The position numbers and the translations under genes are program-made. Under the pieces are notes generated by a model. The model did not search any database and had not been told where the DNA came from. It saw nothing but the letters and a program-made list of their open reading frames with translations. A stretch of DNA of 64,000 nucleotides from Ypsolopha sequella. Taxonomy: Eukaryota > Arthropoda > Insecta > Lepidoptera > Ypsolophidae. Where the stretch lies: assembly GCA_934047225.1 (NCBI GenBank), contig OW203998.1:13965280-14029279 (forward strand), given 5' to 3'. Positions 55,236 to 64,000 of this stretch are shown piece after piece (position 1 is the stretch's first letter; each line of letters starts with the position of its first letter).

Positions 55236-55615
55236 TTAAAAAAACACTTGTACTTATCCACATATTAAAAAAAACACTTGTACTTATCCACATATTATAA
55301 CTTTATTATGCCCGACCGGTTTCGCTGTAAAGCATTTTCTAGGGCCTTTTACACATCCTAGCTAAAAAAGAAATAATTTACACTACAACCATGTCTAAAA
55401 TGACATTTTCGGTTATTTAGGTTTAGGTCATTTTAGACATGGTTGTAGTGTTAATTATATCTTTGTTAGTTAAGATGTGTAAAAGGCCCTAGAAAATGCT
55501 TTACAGCGAAACCGGTCGGGCATAATAAAGCTATAATATGTGGATAAGTACAAGTGTTTTTTTAAACAATGTTTTATAAATTCCACCAAGTGCCAACAAT
55601 CAGTAGCATCTGCTA
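55236..55615. mobile_element. Palindromic Penelope-like insertion with 11-bp TSD
   Basis: Same architecture as 25756-26129, in mirror orientation: inverted arms around 55415, motif copies at minus 55346-55312 and plus 55485-55520, right end CCACCAAGTGCCAACAATCA. Exact direct repeats TTAGAGCATGT stand at 55225-55235 and 55616-55626. Its left end has a 30-bp tandem duplication (ACACTTGTACTTATCCACAT twice). Confidence 0.65.
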
Positions 55616-55629
55616 TTAGAGCATGTACT

Positions 55630-56110
55630 AGTAACTGTCAAAAGGCCTGAGTAGTTCCCTAAAAAGCAAAATTTGATGAAACACCATCATAATAGCTGTC
55701 AAGATATCGTGAATATTGCCTCATTTTTACGCAAAGTTTAGCAAGTTGTATCATTTTTATCTATACTGGAAAAAAAAGAGAGAAATACAGATTTCATTCA
55801 TGTAAAGAAGACAAAATTTATACACGTTTCTATAAGTAAACAGTTACCGTTTCATAAAATTTTTACCTGAAACCATTTCACAAACTTAGCGCTTTTTGAA
55901 TATCTCGCCATCTTGCACCTTTTGTTGAGAGATGGGTCGGAGTGCGATGTGGGGGAAGGGAAACATATACATAAAGATGTGTGCAAAGTTTCACTGAGAT
56001 CAAACCTATCAGGACGTCACAAATACCTAAAGCATTTATATGGCAGCTGAGCGGGATGGCTCACCTTAATCGCTACAGACAGCAGTCTATTTCTAACTAT
56101 TACATACATC
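55630..56110. other. Unassigned sequence
   Basis: No feature seen. Confidence 0.35.
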
Positions 56111-56117
56111 CTGTATA

Positions 56118-56460
56118 TAAGGCTATCCATCCATCAGCCTAGTTCGTCCACTGCTGGACATATGCCTTTCCAGGACTTTGCCACTCCCGGCGGTCATCCT
56201 GGAAGAATTGCCCATACTCACACACGCTCGGCAGGCGGGTTGGTGAGCGCGGTGCCGGAACCCTCGCACCAGTGACGCCACTGCCCGTCACCAGTACCGC
56301 CATCCATCGGTCCCAGGCATGGTGGGCCTCCTGGTTTTTTGTCTGTGAGCTGTCCTCTAACTCTCCCCCGGATTACTTCGAGGGGGTCTCCAAGTAAGAT
56401 GGTGGTACCTCCACAGTCGAGCCCGGCATCAGCTCTACCACCTGATATAAGGCTAGGTTG
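56118..56460 (-). pseudogene. Non-LTR retrotransposon 3' fragment
   Basis: On the minus strand, GAGTGGCAAAGTCCTGGAAA and onward reads EWQSPGKAYVQQWTN then a stop, a C-terminus common in insect non-LTR polymerases. Further upstream the frame is broken. The (CCAT)n-like phrase ATCCATCCATCAG at the low end may be the tail. It is the uninterrupted counterpart of 39165-39612. Confidence 0.5.
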
Positions 56461-56635
56461 GAGATAAACCCATAGCGTGCCTACAATGTCTGCCTTTAAT
56501 TGAGTTTATAACTGTTACAGTCATAATCTGGCTTTAACTTTGATAAATGGAAATGAAAGTTTAAAAAAAAAATTTTTCACTATTGTCCTTTAGAAACAAT
56601 GAGAAGAACACGAACTTGACCTTTTCGTACTTTCT

Positions 56636-56980
56636 TATGGTTCCGTACCCGAAGGGTACCATACGGGACTCAATTACTACGCCTCCGCTGTCTGTCTGTC
56701 TGTCCGTCCGTCTGTGACAGAGGTCTACAGCTTCATCCGTTATAAGTAGCCAGTTGAAATTTTCACAGGGTACGTTTGCCCTATCAGGGCAAAAAAAATT
56801 GTAGTCCAACGGGGGCCACATACAAGAAAACTAAACTCTTACTTATCTCCGAAACAAGCTACTTGCTTTTGTCGTCTTGATGTTGCTATGATGTATTGTT
56901 GTTATTTTTTTTTACGGTTTCGTAGCCGTGTTTTGCGGTATGGAACCCTTTGTGCGCGAATACAACTTGATTTGCCCAAA
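56636..56980 (-). repeat. Repeat C, degraded copy
   Basis: GGTTCCGTACCCGAAGGGTA, a CTGTCTGTCTGTC run, GCCAGTTGAAATTTTCACAG and GGAACCCTTTGTGCGCGA are the family landmarks, inverted. Confidence 0.7.
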
Positions 56981-56984
56981 TTAT

Positions 56985-57585
56985 TAAAAGAATATATATT
57001 ATTCTCAAAAGAAACTTTACTTTGCATTTTTGTGTTCGACTGTATCTTGTCAAAGCTATTTCCACGTCATCAAGATTTATCTGAGGATTAGTGAAGCGAA
57101 AAAAAGTAATCCTGATGACAGTAACTTGAGAATATGGCGAGGAGCTCTTTGGGAAATTCTTGAAATATTTATGTTTGAATAAATTCTCGGTTTTAAAATT
57201 TGTCAGGTCTATTGCTGTTTCTTTCCACATAATAAATTTGGACTGCTAGCTTTTTCCTGCAGTTTTGGTTGCGCTTACTTCCTGATACCACGCTAATAAT
57301 ATGATTAATACACTTTTTTGTGCCAATTACTAGCACCACACAAAAGAAACAAATTAAAAATCTAACCTCAATTACAACACTACATTTATGAATGGAATCT
57401 CTTTAAATAACATATCAAATCATCAGAACCTATAACGGTTTTTAGTCGGTATCAGGCGAGTGTAAGCGCACCAGAGCTTGTGCGATGAACGGCGAACTTC
57501 CAGGCAAGGAGGTAACTGCGCGATAAAATCCATCTACCCTCCACCGTTCGATTACAAGGAACGACAAATAAAAATGATTAAAATG
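56985..57585. other. Unassigned sequence
   Basis: No feature recognised. 57440-57540 is slightly GC-richer without an open frame. Confidence 0.35.
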
Positions 57586-57589
57586 AAAT

Positions 57590-57860
57590 ACTAAACAGAT
57601 ACTAGGCAGGCGATTTTCTCTGCAGCGTAAGGAGTTGACGTAATTAAGTTTAGAGCGAGATATAAAGGAGCAGAGGAATCTCTTAAAACGTTGTAAGGAG
57701 ATTTAAGAAATTAGTATTCTTTCGAAGGTTAATTGATCTGTAGCGCTTGTGTCAGGTCTAGATAGCTTACATCAGCGTAATCGAGAAGCCAGCATAATTT
57801 TAGTTCGGAATGGAAGAAAGAAATGTAGACGCTTAACGTCACGGCCAGTGACACGCTTAA
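57590..57860 (-). pseudogene. Decayed CR1-like reverse transcriptase remnant
   Basis: On the minus strand near 57800-57740 the translation reads LLDYADVSYLDLTQALQ, which parallels LLYYADVAYLDPTEELL in the CR1-like element at 31302-32505. The rest has many stops. Confidence 0.45.
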
Positions 57861-57910
57861 AATTAAAAGAGGAAAAATCTGGAGCAGACTGTTTTGAAAC
57901 ATACGTAAAG

Positions 57911-58387
57911 TAGAGATGTCAATAATAGTTGAATTTGTTTATTGGTTAATATTTAATTGATGAAACAAATTTCGATAGTTTTATTGGTTCAAAATATTCG
58001 TTAATAATTTTATTGAGTGCGACCATTGAATAAAAATATTAACGAATATTTTCAACCAATAAACTAATACTCTATAATTTTTTCACTCCCACACACCTAT
58101 CGAAATGGTTCCAAGTAGGTTATTTTGGAAAACAACTTCACAATCTTCACATTTAACGGAAAACAACAACAATGCGACGATGCCTCTTTGTTTTTCAAGT
58201 AACACAACAAAACTAACGTAATAATCAACCAATAACCAATGGAAATATGTATTAAAAATATCAAATATAAATATCTGCCGTAAAAGTTGATATGATATTT
58301 TTATTCGATGATGTTAATTTTGTTTATTGAATATCCTGGTTAATTTTCAATATTCGTAAAATTGAATGGTTATATTCATCATCTCTA
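57911..58387. mobile_element. Non-autonomous hAT-like element, TAGAGATG ends
   Basis: A 477-bp element, ends TAGAGATG and CATCTCTA, flanked by ACGTAAAG (57903-57910) and ATGTAAAG (58388-58395), one mismatch. Subterminal AATATTCGTTAAT and ATTAACGAATATT repeat in inverted positions. Confidence 0.8.
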
Positions 58388-58515
58388 ATGTAAAGGTGTT
58401 GTTTTTAGTAATCACATCTAGCAGGAAAGGTGGAGATGAGAAATGTTTGTTGAGAGAAGTTAAATCAACGCCCGTAAAATCATTATGCTATGATTTGGGG
58501 AATTTGCCTAGGGAT

Positions 58516-58911
58516 TTAAGAGGCTATGCGAATTTTATTTTTGTCACTGTCAAAGGGGCGGATTCACGGCAAAAGGGAAAAAATTTGGTTTTATATTTTT
58601 TATTAAAAAAACTAAAATACCTAGAAAATTTCAAATATCAAATCTCTAGATATTGTTAAAACACACCTAGTAAAATATGTTTGAGTTCTGTATATGGTTC
58701 CTATTCCTCAAACGAGGAGAAAAAGTGTGTTTGAAGACCTCATTTCAACAATTATTTCTATCGAAAAATTTTTATCCAAACATGTTTTCCAATTTCAAAA
58801 CCCTAGATTATATTGTCAAAATGTATATACCAGAAATTTATTAAAATTTTTCCTGTATTTCATGAAATACATCGACAAGAAACACCCGTATTTTTTCGCA
58901 TATCGTCTTAA
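58516..58911. mobile_element. TTAA-bounded MITE, copy 3
   Basis: Starts TTAAGAGGCTATGCGAATTT, ends GCATATCGTCTTAA. Very similar to 40972-41384, lacking about 30 bp near its left end. Confidence 0.8.
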
Positions 58912-58914
58912 GGA

Positions 58915-59175
58915 AATGCCACAGATGTGAACTGTCATTTGAATTTTATATGCTATTTTGAATGTGTCGGTGTTCAGCATCTTTACACACTCTATTACAA
59001 CGATTTCGCAGTTCTATAATACATACTTGGATATTTGTGCAATTTGTTTTCTCACTTTTGAATCTTCAACGTGTTTATGTTACCCGACTACACATGTTGT
59101 TAGTTAAATTGAAAAGCAATCGCACGAAGTTGTTTACAATTTAATTAATTTGTTGTATGGATTCAAGGTGCTATA
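58915..59175. other. Unassigned sequence
   Basis: Nothing recognised. Confidence 0.35.
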
Positions 59176-59179
59176 TGTT

Positions 59180-59500
59180 GCTACCACTTGAAAAAAAAAA
59201 CAATATTTACTTACTAGAATAGTTATTGAAGATCTGCTCAAGTAAATGTTTAGATATAGCAATGAACTATTTTTAAATAGCATAGTTTTCCTAGACAACG
59301 TCTTTGATGAGCTAAAATTTTAATTTTTGCTTAAAACGGCCGCTTTTGGCGTAAGTAAAAATTTTAGCCCATCGACAAAGACGTTGTTTACAAAAACTTA
59401 TACTATTTAAAAATAGTTCATTGCTATATCTACGGATTTACTTTAGTAGATTTTTAATAACTATTCTAGTAAGTAAATGTTTTTTTTTTAAAGTGGCAGC
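59180..59500. mobile_element. Foldback MITE with about 140-bp TIRs
   Basis: GCTACCACTTGAAAAAAAAA, ATTTACTTACTAGAATAG and GCAATGAACTATTTTTAAAT are inverted in the right half, closing near 59330 at TTAAAACGGCCGCTTTTGG. Confidence 0.85.
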
Positions 59501-59734
59501 ACTTTTCGCAGCATATAGCGCCTTAAGTAATGTTATGAAGGCTTTTTATTCGGTTTTTGGTCTAGATTACGTATATAATAAATCAATGTATCCTCGGCCT
59601 TTTTTTCTTCGACTCTTTTCACTAAATTGGTTACTGTCCAGTGACATATAGGTTTATATTATAGGTTAAATTTTTCTTAGGATACTTTTTAGCTGATAAT
59701 AGGTCTTAACCTATGAAATTGCTGTTTTTTTTTA

Positions 59735-60135
59735 AGATTCATGAGTTCATAATTACTATAATTCAATAGCTATTTCAATGATTTATTTTTTGTTTGAAAG
59801 TAATAGATATAAAGATCGGTTTTTGAGATCAGGTTTTATATCTACGTAATCAATTTTGTTTTTATTTTCAGTTTTATTATAAAAATGTAATCTTCAAAAA
59901 CAGTTCGTGCTAAATGCCATTCATTTCCATGATAAGATTCGTAATATTTTGTTACAGCTGAAACTTTTCAAAAATTTAATAAATGTTGCTGTTAGCTTAA
60001 TGTTGTCTCATTTATACAATTACATAATTTAGATCTGTCATTCCAAAAAAAAATGCAAATATGTTAGTACTGATAATTGAGTTTCCTTCAAATTCTCTAT
60101 AGAAAACCGCAATGTCATATGTAAAGACCTAATAT
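59735..60135 (+). repeat. Dispersed repeat I, copy 3
   Basis: Same order as 40321-40700. Confidence 0.75.
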
Positions 60136-60251
60136 TTAATTCAATTATATCAAAAAGTGTTCAGAAGATTATCATTCAGAAACGAAAACCACAACATAAT
60201 AGTGAACATACATATTATTAGGTGCATATACATTGCATTTTATTTTATTCA

Positions 60252-60340
60252 CCACGACATAAGTCCCCGAGGGGTTCTTAGAGGTGTTTCTCAGTATGGA
60301 CTGTGAATGCAAGTCACAGTTCGCAATCGTACACCCACGT
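60252..60340 (+). repeat. Dispersed repeat J, copy 2
   Basis: CACGACATAAGTCCCCGAGG and AGGTGTTTCTCAG match 50665-50760. A TTAA element interrupts its end. Confidence 0.5.
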
Positions 60341-60765
60341 TTAAGGGGCTCCACAATGCTAAACATCAGTTTTGTATTGGATACAATTCCGTCAATGCAG
60401 ATGGTAAATTTTTTATAAAAAATATTGCGTATTTTTTGACTCTAGACAATTATTAAATACACTTATAAAATAAACATACTTTCAATCTTCTATTAATTAT
60501 ATTACATTTAAAAAAGCATACGTTTCACGAAAAAAGCGGTTCAGTTTCCATATTCCAAGACCGATTGAAACAAAACCAACACACGCAGATACTAACTAGA
60601 AAAAAACATTTTTGTTACATACAGACATAGTTAATGTCCTAATGTAGCCGCGGTTTCAAAATTACTGAAGTTTTGCGTGTACGGCATCAGCTTAGAGCAA
60701 GATAGACAGTTAAAAAACAAAACCGTTAAAGCAGGACTGAATTTTAGCATTGTGCAGCCCCTTAA
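60341..60765. mobile_element. TTAA-flanked MITE of a second family
   Basis: Ends TTAAGGGGCTCCACAATGC and GCATTGTGCAGCCCCTTAA, 425 bp apart. Different from the GGCGATA family. piggyBac-like by boundary only. Confidence 0.75.
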
Positions 60766-60890
60766 CGGGTACAAATATGGACCCACGGTGTCTCTTGATT
60801 TCTTTTTTAAATGTAAGCGATTTATTCTACTATTGGACACAGAGACATTCGTTATATTTTATTTTATTAAAATACCTACCGTGTTACTAT

Positions 60891-61005
60891 AAAACGGCGT
60901 TTAACTTTAGACAGTGTTTAAATCTGTTGTTTTCGCCTCTTCTTTCATATTGTATAAGAGTGACAGCAACAGATTTAAACACTGTCTAAAGTTAAACACC
61001 GTTTT
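60891..61005. repeat. 39-bp near-perfect palindrome
   Basis: AAAACGGCGTTTAACTTTAG through TTTAAATCTGTTG is inverted after a loop of about 40 bp. Confidence 0.85.
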
Positions 61006-61009
61006 GTAG

Positions 61010-61360
61010 ATACACTGCTATAGTTCACGAACACAAATAAAATTAACACAGCCGCCTAATGTTGCGTGTAGAAATGAAATTTACTCTACATCAGATCATG
61101 GATATAACTGCAGCACAGCAGGCCAAGTTACCAGCGATTGTCACTAAAAACTGTTTCTGAGGCCAAGATCCTGCAATGACATCCAACTTGGCTGGCCAAC
61201 TGCCAATGCTGTGCCATTACTTGGCCATTATGTTAATTGTCCATTGCAGGAAATGAAGAAAAAGTAACTGTAATCTTCGATCTGAACATTATTATACATC
61301 TGAAGAGACTAATATAATTACAAGTATAGAAAAGAAAAGAAACTATGAGGCGCCAGCCAA
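61010..61360. other. Unassigned sequence
   Basis: 61120-61250 repeats TGGCCAA/TTGGCCA phrases (GGCCAAGTTACCAGC, TTGGCTGGCCAACTG, CTTGGCCATT) without fixed spacing. No frame. Confidence 0.35.
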
Positions 61361-61365
61361 GGCAG

Positions 61366-61744
61366 TTAAGGCGATACGTAAAAGTTTTAGCATCTCTGTT
61401 ACTCCATATGCGAAAAAACTCTCAGTGCGAGTGGGACGCATTCGTGGAAAAGTAGCAAAAAGTCGGTGTTTTATTAATATAAAATGTAATAAGCTATTTT
61501 GTCAAAAAGATTTTCAAGGAGACTTTACAAATACATAATATCCACATTTTGAATATAATTTCACAATGAAATTAGTTAGGATTTCAGAATTACAGGAAAA
61601 AAAAAATCTATCGAGAAAATTTCATCCAATCGCGTTTTTTTTCAGTGAGAATATTAATCAAGTACTCAATAAACATTTACCCAAAAATGAAATACGTAGA
61701 TGACGCTATAGTGGAGTAAATGGATTCGAAATGTATCGCCTTAA
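61366..61744. mobile_element. TTAA-bounded MITE, copy 4
   Basis: Starts TTAAGGCGATACGTAAAAG, ends AATGTATCGCCTTAA: the cleanest inverted ends of the family. Confidence 0.85.
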
Positions 61745-61749
61745 TAATA

Positions 61750-61930
61750 AAACTCGCGTGAGCTGACGTACTAAATTATTATTACAAGCAGCTTTAACAC
61801 TCACGTGTGATTGTTGTTGACTATCTGACACTTGCCTTGATAATGCCGAAGTTGTATCGGTGAAACGGTTGGCATATAGTCAACAAAAATCACTCGTCAG
61901 TGTTAAAGCCGCATGTAATAATAATAATTT
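61750..61930 (+). mobile_element. Penelope-like terminal fragment
   Basis: Motif at 61834-61873: CCTTGATAAT, stem GCCGA/TCGGT, GAAACGGTTGGC. Inverted GTTGACTAT/ATAGTCAAC and TTTAACACT/AGTGTTAAA arms enclose it. Confidence 0.5.
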
Positions 61931-62154
61931 AAATGAAATGACATATATGTTTCTTTTTGTAGTTTATTATTAGTATATATATTAGATTAAATTATTAAAG
62001 GGTTCGTGATCCATTCCCGCTGAAAGAGTATGCATCAGTGAGTATCAAGACTTTTTCATTATTTATGTGCCTATAGATAAAATATTTGTATGCTTTCCAT
62101 TTACTGATTGGTGACGGAAACCACTTTGATTAAAGCTGACATGCCGTAGTATTT

Positions 62155-62530
62155 GTGTCAAGAAATGAGAGAGTGAAAAATATCGACATACGGGATCGTT
62201 GCGGCCTGAAAGAAGATGTAGTGACTAGAATAGAAAAAAGAATGCTTCGGTGGTTTGGACATGTAGAGAGGATGAATGAAAGTAGAGTGACGAAAGAAAT
62301 TTTTGGTGCGCAAGTCGAAGGTAGAGCTCGACCAGCCCGCCCTAGAATGCTGAGTAACTATTGCTGACCAAATTGGCGAGTTATTGAAGAAGGGCAATGT
62401 CAAAAGTACCGGGAATAGAAGAGCTTGTATAACTAGATTGATGGACGTGGAAGAGGCGAAAGAGGTGTGTCAGGATCGTAGCAGACGGAAATCTGTAGTC
62501 TCTGCCTACTCCTCTGGGAGACACGCGTGA
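62155..62530 (+). pseudogene. RTE-like 3' fragment, copy 2
   Basis: Same region as 639-1060. The frame 62155-62367 reads KEDVVTRIEKRMLRWFGHV and RVTKEIFGAQVEGRARPARP, then a short insertion or frameshift ends it. The tail ATATGTATGTATA at 62532-62545 is where the next retrotransposon inserted. Confidence 0.7.
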
Positions 62531-62545
62531 GTATATGTATGTATA

Positions 62546-63291
62546 TAGCTTCACAGCCGTTCTCGGCCACAGCGACAGCTTCCTAACTCCTGTCAAGTTT
62601 GAGAGCTAAGCTGTCCAGCTCTCTTATGTGCTCTCAAGTGACTCGCGTAACCAATTTTTGCATTAAATGTACGCCCACATAGGGCGCACGTCAGCACACC
62701 ATTCATAAAGTTGTAAGCGATGTTCGCAGGTGGCCGAGACTTAAGGTCGTCCCTTTTTCGGTCTAAATCGGACCTTCGTTCTTGTTCAAAGTCATAAACT
62801 TTCCTTTGAACAAGGTTCCGCCACTCTGCGCGTTGAGCTGCCTTATCCTCCCACTGCGATGGCTCAATGTTGCATCTTTTTAATTGTCTTTTCAGAACAT
62901 CCTTGTACCTTAGGTACTGGCCTCCACTTTTTCGCTTTCCGGACTGGAGTTCTGAAAAGAAGATGCGCTTCGCCACTCGCTCCTCCGCCATCCGCGACAC
63001 GTGTCCGCACCACCGAAGCTGTCGTCGCATGATGTACGCCTCTATGCCACCCACATTGGCGCGTTGCAGCACTTCGGTATTTCGCACCCGATCAGACCAT
63101 CTGATCTTAAGTATATTTCGGAGGCATTTAAGGTGGAATCGATCGAGGGTGCGGATTTGGTGGCGGTATAGGCACCATGTCTCTGCAGCGTATAGGAGGT
63201 TTGGCAATACTATCGCCATGTACACGGAGACTTTCGTGCCCAGCTTCAGTTCGTGGGAGCAGAAGACCTTACGACTCAGTTTGCCAAATGC
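62546..63291 (-). mobile_element. 5'-truncated copy of the zinc-finger retrotransposon
   Basis: Covers the last 233 codons of the 4997-1716 protein and the 3' UTR, with only a handful of base differences. The junction at 63291 is abrupt (GCCAAATGCC then AATATGTATG). ATATGTATGTA occurs on both sides, so it is a likely target duplication inside a TATG repeat. Confidence 0.92.
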
Positions 63292-63294
63292 CAA
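62593..63294 (-). pseudogene. C-terminal 233 residues of the endonuclease-reverse transcriptase
   Basis: Begins [16 protein letters not shown] and keeps the complete tail through the zinc finger (CALCGRTF...SHLRAH), with changes such as HQRAG to HKRAG. It is open to the normal stop but lacks the endonuclease and the catalytic palm, because of 5' truncation during reverse transcription. Not functional by itself. Confidence 0.92.
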
Positions 63295-63424
63295 TATGTA
63301 TGTATGTAAGATGTAAGTATTGTAAATAGTAATGGGTGCGTGACTGTACAGTTGACACTCGGAACATCTCTCTTCGTGGTGATACTGATAAATTTATGAA
63401 TGTAAACTTTTGTAATTTATCAAA

Positions 63425-63577
63425 GTACAGTACTCCCAAAGTAATAATGCGCATACAAATCTATAGCCGAACGTACCAAGTGACCTTATCGATTGTATAG
63501 AAAGTGTAAGGAAATACGAACTTTGCCGAACAGTGGCGAAGATTTATATGCGTATTATTACTTTGGGAGTACTGTAC
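63425..63577. mobile_element. MITE with 38-bp TIRs
   Basis: GTACAGTACTCCCAAAGTAA then TAATGCGCATAC is inverted as GTATTATTACTTTGGGAGTA then CTGTAC, separated by about 80 bp. Confidence 0.85.
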
Positions 63578-63615
63578 AGTAGGTTAGCTATATTTACGAG
63601 TAATTACTTAAAGTT

Positions 63616-64000
63616 CTTTTCAATGCATGTGCTCGTAAAGGCCCACTTTTTATGCATCAAAACCGAACAAAAAGTCGATTACTTTGCCCTAGGGCTTTAT
63701 TATTATTATTTTATTTTTTTTATTTACAATGGTTGGCTAACCTGCAGCCTTTCCTGTATACCATAGATGCTATACTTTTTTTCCACTGTTTAACGGCTCT
63801 GGATACAGTCCTTTTGAGCCAATTATAATTTAAAGTTCACAAAATTATATTTGTTTTCATTTCCTCGCACTATGCATTGAAAAACGTAGTATACACGGGC
63901 GTAAGAGCAATAAATTACTCGGTTACGTTTAAAACACTCGCTACTCTCGTGTTTTAAATCGTCCTCGTAATTTATTCCTTTTCGCCCTAGTAGCATAAAC
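63616..64000 (-). repeat. Repeat H, copy 3, reaching the window edge
   Basis: Inverted copy of 47468-47861, high similarity, cut by the end of the window just at the element's hairpin end. Confidence 0.85.

Noticed and set aside
59421..59651. A 76-codon hydrophobic frame, considered as a membrane peptide
   Set aside because: It overlaps the arm of a foldback element and is rich in F/L only because of T-rich DNA.

Overview
This 64 kb window is eukaryotic, AT-rich and dominated by transposable elements. It is most likely from a moth or butterfly. The main reason is a short interspersed repeat, met here at least five times, that starts ACCGGCCAAGTGCGAGTC and ends GGTACGGAACCCTAAAAA; I know it as typical of lepidopteran DNA. 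tRNA-headed SINE pieces and many small palindromic elements fit that. There are no operons, rRNA genes, credible tRNA genes or CRISPR arrays.

The only long intact reading frame is a 1,093-residue non-LTR retrotransposon protein (4997 to 1716, minus) with endonuclease, reverse transcriptase and a C-terminal C2H2 finger. A nearly identical 5'-truncated copy lies at 62546-63291. Other non-LTR remains are a 546-residue reverse transcriptase piece (20901-22541), a frameshifted CR1-like element (about 31000-32510), and small 3' fragments at 639-1060, 14195-14607, 36380-36770, 39165-39612, 45470-45730, 56118-56460, 57590-57860 and 62155-62530.

DNA transposon debris is abundant. Eight non-autonomous hAT-like elements carry recognisable 8-bp target duplications (six exact), one nested inside another. 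Five related elements are bounded by TTAA, and more than ten foldback (MITE-like) elements are present. A further class of palindromic insertions, with 11-13 bp target duplications, carries a recurrent short motif resembling the hammerhead ribozymes of Penelope-like retroelements. I count 14 copies of the motif. It is the most interesting non-coding signal here.

Host-gene content is thin. Three candidate exons are supported by reading frame plus splice signals: a THAP-type zinc-finger first exon (19822-19898, plus), a first coding exon at 9800-9981 (minus), and an exon at 48022-48291 (minus). No further exons could be joined to any of them, so each is provisional. I found no evidence for a new multi-gene system.
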